Made by a program: the position numbers and the translations under genes
Shown: one piece after another, positions 56,688 to 64,000 of the stretch
Numbering within the stretch: position 1 is the first letter of the stretch
Layout: the number at the start of each line of letters is the position of its first letter
The notes under the pieces: generated by a model
Database searches by the model: none
What the model was told of the DNA's origin: nothing
What the model saw: only the letters and a program-made list of their open reading frames with translations
NCBI RefSeq assembly: GCF_011386835.1
Contig: NC_088809.1
Span: forward strand, 25,613,067-25,677,066
DNA from: Chrysemys picta bellii
Lineage: Eukaryota > Chordata > Testudines > Emydidae
Length of the DNA: 64,000 nt
Reading direction: 5' to 3'

Positions 56688-56713
56688 AACAGCGCTGAAG
56701 AATACAGAACAGG

Positions 56714-57060
56714 TAAGAACGGCCATACTGGGTCAGACCAATGGTCCATCTAGCCCAGTAACCTGTCTTCCGACAAAAACAACAAGGAGTCTGGTGGCAC
56801 CTTAAAGACTAACAGATTTATTTGGGCATAAGCTTTCGTGAGTTAAAACCTCACTTCTTCGGATGCCACCAGACTCCTTGTTGTTTTTGTAGATACAGAC
56901 TAACACGGCTACCCCCTGATACTGTCTTCCGACAGTGGCCAGTCCCAGCTTCTGGTAGTCAGAGGCAAGGGACACTTCAGCGCATGGTTTGCATCCCTGC
57001 CCATAGTTAATAGCCATTGATGGACCTATCCTCCAGGAACTTACCTAGCTCTTTTCGGAG
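56714..57060 (-). mobile_element. CR1 3' UTR fragment, reverse orientation
   Basis: GGCCATACTGGGTCAGACCA, GTCCATCTAGCCCAGTAACC and the later TAATAGCCATTGATGGACC are the reverse of a CR1 3' region of the copy-b type. It is split by the Penelope insertion at 56776-56921. Confidence 0.85.
56776..56921. mobile_element. Penelope-like insertion, head-to-head pair
   Basis: A minus-oriented piece (56776-56866, with GCATAAGCTTTCGTGAG) is followed by a plus-oriented 3' end (56867-56921, ATACAGACTAACACGGCTAC). TGCCACCAGACTCCTTGTTG appears in both orientations, so the ends can pair. CTGTCTTCCGACA flanks both sides (56763-56775 and 56922-56934), a perfect 13-bp duplication. It belongs to a subfamily different from that at 52.8 kb. 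Confidence 0.93.
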
Positions 57061-58497
57061 GCCTGGAGTTCAGTCCTGGTGCTCCAGGAGGGTTAGAATG
57101 CACTGGTATAAGCACTGTCATCAGCTGGGCTGTGCACCCGGATGAGAACTGAGCAAATGGTTTATGTTGTATGAACAGGGCAGATGGGCAACAAGAAGGG
57201 ATGTAGGCCTGACCTCCCACATGGAACAAAAGGACTGTGGCTTTGATTAGTACACTAACCGTTTAGCAAAAATTAAAAGGCTCATCCTCTCCAAGGAGGA
57301 GGAATGTTCACGAAGAGTTCGGAAGATTAACAGTGCCACATAAGGGCAGACAAAGAAGAAAACAAGCAGAGAGCTCCCTCATCCCTCAAGGCTAGACAGG
57401 AACTGACACACTGTCTAGGTCCTTATAGGGCACCCTCTATCACAGTACCTGGGCACCTCACAGACTTTAATGAATTTGATGCACATTTACAGATGGGGAT
57501 CTGAGGCTCAGGCTAGATAAATAATAACAAATACCTAGCTCTTCGGAAGCACTTTTCATCAGGAGATCTTAAAGCCCTTCACAAAGTCAAGGCACTTTGG
57601 TGGCAATACTTTGTAAGCTCTTCCAGTGGGCGTGTGCAGCACCAGGAGAACAGGCTCCTCCTTGGCTGGTTACTAGGCACTCCCGTAATACACATAAACA
57701 ATCACAATAATAAACATGACAGCTCTGGTCAGGTGGCCATGACTCATTTGAGAGGAGGCTTTAAGTGAGGCAGAACATCAGACACTGGGACTGTTGTGAA
57801 GCAGTCACACGACTGGAGCACGGCCCAAGCGCTGAGTAATATTTATCTGAGCAGAGGAGGAGTGTTCCTCTGACCCTGGGACTTCTTATAACTGAGCAGC
57901 CCTGAGCAGCAACAGTTCCACGCAAACACCTTTCCACAAAGGGTCACTGAACATGCACAGAACAAACTGACTAGCAGTGAGGATGGAATTTTTGTCTACA
58001 GAAATACTAGGGAAAGGCACACTGTAAAAGGATCCCATGAACTGGAACGATTTACTTACCCTTGAGACAAATGCAATTGTCCACAGGGTGTGAGTCACCC
58101 AGAAAATGATTGCATAAGAATTCACCCCCGTGTAAGCTTCTTGCTTCATTTATTCTGACATGAAGTTGTGTCCCTAGAAATTACCGTATGGAGGAATTTT
58201 CTTGTTTATTTGTTCCAGATCAGAATCTCCCTGCCTGGCAGCAGCAATCTCAGCTCCTTATGCAGTGTTGGGATGTTAGGGCTGTCCTGGACATTAGTGG
58301 GAGAGGGGCAGGAGTGAACGGACTGCACAGACCACTTCACCTTCCCTTGAAACACCTCAACATACCACTGACACAGGGACTGGAAGCCAGAACGCAAGGG
58401 CCCTTAGCTCTGACTCTGGAGCCCTGAAATTCCAATGCCCAGTGCCTTCAAGGGAAAAGAAATGTTTGTAAGACTCCTAATCTGCAATGAGAAATCA
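57061..58497. repeat. Mostly unannotated; reversed MIR-like tail near 57480-57600
   Basis: At 57490-57600, CAGATGGGGATCTGAGGCTC and GCACTTTTCATCAGGAGATC suggest a reversed MIR/L2-type tail. No gene is supported in the rest. Confidence 0.4.
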
Positions 58498-58914
58498 CTA
58501 GAGCTGTCGTGTGATTTAAAAAATTAATCGCGATTAATCGCACTGTTAAACAATAATAGAATACCATTTATTTAAATATTTTTGGATGTTTTCTACATTT
58601 TCAAAAATATTGATTTCAATTACAACACAGAATACAAAGTGTACAGTGCTCACTTTATATTTATTTTTATTACAAGTATTTGCACTGTAAAAAAACAAAA
58701 GAAATAGTATTTTTCAACTCACCTAATACAAGTACCGTAGTGCAATCTCTTTATCATGAAAGTTAAGTTTATAAATGCAGAATTATGTAAAAAAAAAACT
58801 GCATTCAAAAATAAAACAATGTAAAATGTTAGAGCCTGCAAGTCCACTCAGTACTACTTCTTGTTCAGCCAATCGCTCAGACAAAGCAAGGCTGCTTACA
58901 TTTGCAGGAAATGA
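58498..58914. mobile_element. DNA-transposon-like repeat, first part
   Basis: An AT-rich block starts near GAGCTGTCGTGTGATTTAAA and has ATTAATCGCGATTAATCG. It continues to GCTTACATTTGCAGGAAATGA, where a CR1 begins. The sequence seems to resume at 60314 with GATAATGCTGCCCACTTC. I recognise it as a high-copy turtle-type repeat, perhaps hAT-like, but see no transposase. Confidence 0.5.
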
Positions 58915-60313
58915 TAGAATCATAGAATATCAGAGTTGGATGGGACCTCAGGAGGTCATCTAGTCCAACCCCCTGCTCAAAGCAGGACCAATCCCCAACT
59001 AAATCATCCCAGCCAGGGCTTTGTCAAGCCTGACCTTAAAAACCTCTAAGGAAGGCGATTTCACCACCTCCCTAGGTAACTCATTCCAGTTCTTCACCAC
59101 CCTCCTAGTGAAAAAGTTTTTCCTAATATCCAACCTAAAGCTCCCCCACTGCAACTTGAGACCATTACTCCTTGTTCTGTCATCTGCTACAACTGAGAAC
59201 AGTCTAGATCCATCCTCTTTGGAACCCCCTTTCAGGTAGTTGAAAGCAGCTATCGAATCCCCCCTCATTCTTCTCTTCTGGAGACTAAACAATCCCAGTT
59301 CCCTCAGCCTCTCCTCATAAGTCATGTGCTCCAGCCCCCTAATTATTTTTGTTGCCCTCCGCTGGACTCTTTCCAATTTTCCCACATCCTTCTTGTAGTG
59401 TGGGGCCCAAAACTGGACACAGTACTCCAGATGAGGCCTCACCAATGCAGAATAGAGGGGAACGATCACGTCCCTCGATCTGCTGGCAATGCCCCTACTT
59501 ATACAGCCCAAAATGCCGTTAGCCTTCTTGGCAACAAGAGCACACTGTTGACTCATATCCAGCTTCTCGTCCACTGTAACCCCTAGGTCCTTTTCTGCAG
59601 AACTGCTGCCTAGCCATTCAGTCCCTAGTCTGTAACAGTGAATGGGATTCTTCTGTCCTAAGTGCAGGACTCTGCACTTGTCCTTGTTGAACCTCATCAG
59701 GTTTCTTTTGGCCCAATCCTCTAATTTGTCTAGGTCCCTCTGTATCCTATCTCTACCCTCCAGCGTATCTACCACGCCTCCAAGTTTAGTGTCATCTGCA
59801 AACTTGCTGAGGGTGCAGTCCATGCCTTCCTCCAGATCATTAATGAAGATATTGACCAAAACCAGCCCCAGGACCGACCCTTGGGGCACTCTGCTTGATA
59901 CCGGCTACCAACTAGACATGGAGCCATTGATCACTACCCGTTGAGCCCGACGATCTAGCCAGCTTTCTACCCACCTTACAGTCCATTCATCCAGCCCATA
60001 CTACTTTAACTTGCCGGCAAGAATACTGTGGGAGACCGTATCAAAAGCTTTGCTAAAGTCAAGGAATAACACATCCACTGTTTTCCCCTCATCCACAGAG
60101 CCAGTTATCTCATCATAGAAGGCAATTAGGTTAGTCAGGCATGACTTTCCCTTGGTGAATCCATGCTGACTGCTCCTGATCACTTTCCTCTCCTCAAAGT
60201 GCTTCAGAATTGATTCCTTAAGGACCTGATCCATGATTTTTCCAGGGACTAAGGGGAGGCTGACTGGCCTGTAGTTCCCCAGATCATCCTCCTTCCCTTT
60301 TTAAAATAAAAAT
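58915..60313 (-). mobile_element. CR1 LINE, reverse orientation, 5'-truncated (copy e)
   Basis: The 3' end, with ATAGAATCATAGAATATCAG on the plus strand, lies at 58915. The 5' truncation is near 60305, inside the CR1 segment that reads CTTCCCTTTTT on the plus strand. It is close to copies c and d. It splits an older repeat (58498-58914 and 60314-60480). Confidence 0.9.
58999..60234 (-). pseudogene. CR1 reverse transcriptase (copy e), two nonsense codons
   Basis: One minus-strand frame covers [74 protein letters not shown] and [14 protein letters not shown] stops interrupt it after GKLK (near 60000) and before the PVSS segment (near 59905), apparently Lys and Gln codons in the parent. The FADD catalytic pair is intact. 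It cannot make a full RT. Confidence 0.9.
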
Positions 60314-60480
60314 AAGATAATGCTGCCCACTTCTTGTTTACGTCACCTGAAAGTGAGAACAGGCGTTCTCATGGCACTGTTGTGTTGGATCGTTGTACTG
60401 GGGAGGTTGCTAAGTCAGCAAGAAGGAAATTTCACCTGGATAGGGTAGGCACTCATGCAGCAAGTAAGAGGCACTTAAAA
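60314..60480. mobile_element. DNA-transposon-like repeat, second part
   Basis: GATAATGCTGCCCACTTCTT and ACCTGAAAGTGAGAACAGGC continue the block broken at 58914. The end at about 60480 is approximate. Confidence 0.45.
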
Positions 60481-60666
60481 ACAGCTGGTTGGGAATTTTT
60501 CAACAAAATGTTTTTTACTAAAAATGTCAATTTATTGAAACCAAAACTTTTTTGCAGAACCTTATCAGTTTCAACAAAAAACTTCCATCAGGATGATTTC
60601 TCAGTCTAGGATGGAATTTCTGATGTCAGGAGGGCGAGGGAGTGAGAAACACCCCACAGAACAGCC

Positions 60667-60774
60667 AATAGCTCAGCCAAGGATGTGGGGGACCCAGATT
60701 CAAATCCTAACTCTGCCTGACTTGGTGTGAGGACTTGAACCTGGGTCCTTCACATCCCAGGCCAATTGGCTATT
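60667..60774. repeat. tRNA-like sequence in inverted pair
   Basis: AATAGCTCAGCCAAGGATGT and GACCCAGATTCAAATCC (box-B-like) are followed, in reverse, by GGACTTGAACCTGGGTCC and CACATCCCAGGCCAATTGGC. The two arms of about 40 bp are imperfect reverse complements. Neither folds as a complete tRNA. Probably a SINE-type foldback. Confidence 0.5.
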
Positions 60775-62084
60775 CTGGGATGGTATGCTCTCGATCTCTC
60801 TCTCTCTTTTTTTCGTGAAGAATTTTGAAAGGTCGAATTTTCATTCCAATGCAGAACAAAAACAAATGGCAAAACCTCAAATTTGTGTGTGAAATGGAAT
60901 TCTTGTTTTCCAGCCAGGCCTCCTTAAAAACTCTGCTATTCCTTGAAATGTCTGCAGTGCCCTAGGTGTGTAGAGCACTTGCAAGCTCTGTACTTAGACT
61001 GTAACCTCCTGTCTTTGTTACACATCTGTTCACTACTTAGCACAATGGGGCTGTGGCCTCTAGGCACTGCCACCAGCCAGGTGGTAACAAAGACATAACA
61101 CGTCCCCTGTGCTGGCAATGCGACTCATACAGATAGCACGATGGGGAAAGAGAGCAGCAATACGCAAAGACAACAGCACATAAGGGAGCTGGGATAAGCG
61201 GATAATGACACAGAAAGGGACTGGCACCATCTTGTTTTCTGTGCCCTGTACAAAGCTGAACACCCTGTTGAAGCTACAAACGTATTAACCCCTATGAGTT
61301 GGACAGGCGTGTTGGTTCAGCCAGCTAGCTTTGGCTGCAGCCACTTGATCTGTCCTGCTCCATTCCCTTGTTGCTGTTTTTATTTTAATTGAAGTGAGTT
61401 TCATTTTTAGGGAGGGAGAGGTGATGAAGGACAACTTTGAGGGGAGATCCAGGGCAAAAGGCAAGAGAACTGAAGGGAACTTGGAGGAGAACAAATCTGT
61501 GTCTTTTTCACAGAAATACTCCTTTTAATTTTTACTCGTGCACCGATCTTACGAAGGAATGCCACATTAACACACGCTTGCAGCATGCACAACAACAGCA
61601 ACCTTTACTATAATGCACAGCATGCTACTATGACCTGCAGTCTTCAGAGAAAGCATTTCCACCACACTATTTAGTCTGGGAGCTCCAGATACACACTCTG
61701 TATTTTTAAACCATTTCTATACTCAGAAAGAACATACACAAATTAAACCCTGCAGTGCATTTAGTAATACAACCCTGACTTCACTCTTCAAACTTTACAT
61801 CCGCATTTCAGTGGCTCCAGCTATCAAACTGGGCTGGCTTTTCTCACAGCCCTTCAAATTACAGGAACACAGGGACTTTCCAGTCTGGTCTCAAAGCACT
61901 TACCAGGCCCAGCTCATCAAAGGCACATGAGCCAATAGCTCACTAGCAGTAGTGTCTCAGTGACATGCAGGAGTACGTGCTCTTAGCCATGAATTACTCC
62001 TGCTCTGTTCGGCTTTCCCTCGTTTTGGCACACAGGCGTAGTGATGTCTGTGTTAGGGACTGAACACTGAGGCTCATCTGTCTG
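60775..62084. other. No recognisable feature
   Basis: Non-coding DNA with short frames only. Confidence 0.45.
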
Positions 62085-62797
62085 GAGACTTAGCGCTCGG
62101 CAAGCCCAGGGTGTCAGTCTACAGCGCTCTAGTCTGCTGTGCGCTAAGTGACCACGTGGACCCTGTTCCGCGCACTAAGGCTATGTCTATACTGTGAGCT
62201 AGGGGTGTGATTCCCAGCTCACGAAGGCATAGTCATACTAGCTCTTATGGAGTATAAATTGTAGCCTAGCCGCAGTAGCACAGGCAGCAGTGGCACAGTT
62301 TAGCTATGCTAAGCACGTACCCTGAGGGTTCAGGTGGTCTTGCACTCCACAATGATGAGCCCTGCTGCTGCTGCCGCTGCCCATACTTCCGCAGCTACCC
62401 TACTGTTTCTAGTTGCGCTACTCTCAGTACAGTGGTGGTAGCACGGGGAGTATGGCTCAGCCATGCCAAGTACAAACCCACCTGAACCCCATAGGTAGGT
62501 TCTTGCCATGGATAAGCCAGACCATTGCTGCCCAGGCTACGGTAGCTAGGCTACTAGTTAGATTCACAGTAGCTCCCTACGAGCTAGTGCGCATACGTCT
62601 CCGTGAGCCAGGAATCACACTCACACTTGTAGCGTTGACTAGCCTAAAAGTTCTGTAGTTCATTCTGACATGAACCAGCAGTAGGCCGTCAAAGCATGCT
62701 AGTGAACTTTTAGGGCTCAGAACAGAGTCCACCTGGTCACTTAGTGTGCACCTGGCTGCAGCGCTGTATATTCACACCCAGCTTGCCACAAAGTCTC
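62085..62797. mobile_element. Outer MITE, split by a second MITE
   Basis: Inverted ends: GAGACTT...GGCAAGC...GGGTGT...TACAGCGCT on the left and the reverse of AGCGCTGTA...ACACCC...GCTTGCC...AAGTCTC on the right. The inner part TAAGTGACCACGTGGACCCT pairs with AGTCCACCTGGTCACTTA. Another element (62179-62644) sits near the left arm. No clear target duplication was found. Confidence 0.75.
62179..62644. mobile_element. Inner MITE, Harbinger-type, TAA duplication
   Basis: Ends GGCTATGTC and GACTAGCC. Extended inverted arms hold GTGATTCCCAGCTCAC and GTGAGCCAGGAATCAC. TAA flanks both sides (62176-62178 and 62645-62647). Length 466 bp with no coding sequence. It interrupts the outer MITE, so it is younger. 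Confidence 0.85.
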
Positions 62798-62816
62798 TAT
62801 AGACTCTAGCCCTGAC

Positions 62817-63079
62817 TGGCCTAGCTTGATTATCACTTCAAAAGTTTTTTTTCTCTTACTTAATTGGTCTCTCAGAGTTGGTAAGACAACTCCCACCTGT
62901 TCATGCTCTCTGTATGTGTGTATATATATCTCCTCAATATATGTTCCATTCTATGCATCCGAAGAAGTGGGCTGTAGCCCACGAAAGCTTATGCTCTAAT
63001 AAATTTGTTAGTCTCTAAGGTGCCACAAGTACTCCTGTTCTTTTTGCAGATACAGACTAACACGGCTGCTACTCTGAAA
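62817..63079 (+). mobile_element. Penelope-like element, 3' part (family 1)
   Basis: TCTAGCCCTGAC flanks both sides (62805-62816 and 63080-63091), a perfect 12-bp duplication. The insert matches the reverse of 43470-43650 and extends to the full 3' end ACACGGCTGCTACTCTGAAA. It has CCGAAGA at 62959, the hairpin GTGGGC-TGTA-GCCCAC, GAAA at 62983, and GC-TTAT-GC-TC. No coding region remains. Confidence 0.95.
62959..62996 (+). ncRNA. Hammerhead-ribozyme-like motif (relic)
   Basis: Hammerhead layout: CCGAAGA in place of CUGANGA (U4 changed to C), then an extra A, stem II GTGGGC/GCCCAC with loop TGTA, GAAA, stem III A-GC/GC-T with loop TTAT, and C at 62996 as the cleavage position (UC). Stem I pairing is not obvious. 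The U4 change and extra A argue against activity. Hammerhead motifs in Penelope-like terminal repeats are known from published work. Similar relics lie at 43482-43519, in both arms at 52.8 kb and at 56.8 kb. Confidence 0.5.
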
Positions 63080-63091
63080 TCTAGCCCTGAC

Positions 63092-63289
63092 AGTGAATGC
63101 CTGCATAGAAATACAACTATTATTACACCAGAGAGTGAAGCACAAGTTAGCCATGGAAGTGGGGACAAAGGTGAGAAGGAATCAAGATTCTCTGTAGCAA
63201 AGAGAAGCAACTCGTCATTCTCTTTGGTAGTTTGGTGTGTCTAAGTGAGTGATCAGTGCCACAAGCAGTATCAAGCACTCTGAGTAGGT
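63092..63289. other. No recognisable feature
   Basis: Short non-coding stretch between the Penelope copy and the DIRS fragment. Confidence 0.5.
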
Positions 63290-63612
63290 TGGAATTCCAT
63301 CTGGTAGCATAACCAAATACACAAAGAAATCTATGATGAAAGCCTCTGAGCAGAAAGCAGTCAACTCTGTCCGCAACTGTAACAATCAACTGCACAGAGG
63401 ACCTAGAAGACTTAATACAGTCCAGGTAGAAAGTTAAAACTTTTCTCACATCTAGTGAATAAAACTTCTCCTCATTGCCAAGAGCGTGAGGCTTTGCAAA
63501 GAAAGTCAGCAAATAAACTGCCTGGTTAGCATGCAAATTGGAGACCACCTTTGTGAGGAACTTAGGATGAGGGTGGAGATAAACTTTATCCTTATGGAAA
63601 ATTGTATACTGA
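63290..63612 (-). pseudogene. DIRS tyrosine recombinase fragment (second DIRS)
   Basis: The minus strand reads IFHKDKVYLHPHPKFLTKVV, then LDVRKVLTFYLDCIKSSRSS and, after a frameshift and a stop, a segment ending LCIWLCYQMEF. These align with HPKFLRKV, LDVRRALFFYLDRTKPFRNS and CIRLCYQMKK of the YR at 17759-19130. Only the middle of the YR is present. The left end of a Harbinger cuts it at 63613. It comes from a different DIRS copy. Confidence 0.82.
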
Positions 63613-64000
63613 GGGTATGTCTACACTACGAGAGTAGTTCGATTTTACTTAAATCGAATTTTTGGAATCGATATTGCAAAGTCGAACGTGTGTGTCCACA
63701 CTAAGGACAGTAATTCGACTTTGTGAGTCCACAGTAACGGGGAAAGCGTCGACATTGGAAGCGGTGCACTGTGGGCAGCTATCCCACAGTTCCCGCAGTC
63801 CCCGCTGCCCATTGGAATTCTGGGTGGAGCCGCAAATGCCTTCTGGGTAAAAAAAATGTGTTGAGGGTGCTTTTGGGTAACTGTCATCATCCGTCCATCA
63901 CTCCCGCCCTCCCTCCCTGAAAGCGCCGGCGGGAAATCAGTTCGCGCACTTTTCTAGTCAGTGACAGCGCGGACACCACAGCACTGCGAGCATGGAGCCC
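63613..64000 (+). mobile_element. Harbinger left end, runs off the window
   Basis: GGGTATGTCTACACTACGAG and GAGTAGTTCGATTTTACTT match the element start at 5855. TGA precedes it (63610-63612). It keeps the GGTGCACTGTGGGCAGCTAT region that the element at 5855 lacks, so this copy has more of the 5' non-coding region. Transposase coding would lie beyond 64000. Confidence 0.88.

Overview
This is vertebrate genomic DNA, most likely from a cryptodiran turtle. The main taxonomic clues are a Cry-type tRNA-derived SINE whose tail matches the CR1 3' end, several young CR1 LINEs ending in TTCTATGA repeats, and a DIRS tyrosine-recombinase retrotransposon. Penelope-like elements, PIF/Harbinger transposons and many short hAT and Harbinger elements occur alongside them. 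I could not support any host protein-coding exon, rRNA or tRNA gene. Every coding sequence I recognise belongs to a mobile element.

Layout. 0-5.5 kb: MIR-like SINE copies, an AT-rich inverted-repeat element, the coding tail of a Penelope-like element, a possible LTR and a 56-bp tandem repeat. 5.5-10.24 kb: a Harbinger MITE (5515-5799), then a nearly complete Harbinger transposon. The transposon has a transposase with one premature stop, a convergent Myb/SANT-like gene, and an extra intact 96-codon ORF. 10.9-12.7 kb: a Penelope tail and an LTR-like block.

13.8-28.4 kb is a nest of insertions. A Cys-rich transposon-type gene is split by a CR1 (14860-17040). A DIRS element (17380-26234) lies in its 3' region, and that DIRS is itself split by a longer CR1 (about 21125-24119). 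A third CR1 (26390-28406, open RT frame) follows.

28.4-45.4 kb: mostly non-coding sequence with a Harbinger end, a decayed LINE RT, MITEs, an hAT element rich in C repeats, a CR1 carrying an hAT fragment, old CR1 pieces, and an LTR-like block split by a Penelope element. 45.4-49 kb: an autonomous Buster-type hAT with a perfect 8-bp target duplication and an almost intact transposase. 49-56 kb: three non-autonomous hAT elements with clean TIRs and perfect 8-bp duplications, plus a Penelope insertion that is a perfect 79-bp-arm palindrome. 56-64 kb: a Cry SINE, a second head-to-head Penelope insertion, a CR1 inserted in another DNA-transposon-like repeat, a MITE nested in a MITE, a fourth well-bounded Penelope copy, and a DIRS recombinase fragment cut by the left end of a second Harbinger at the window edge.

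The elements form a layered record rather than a host pathway. The most interesting points are the extra Harbinger ORF, the hammerhead-ribozyme-like motif shared by the Penelope copies, their palindromic insertions, and the 13.8-28.4 kb insertion order. Family names rest on motifs and remembered repeat families; no database search was possible.
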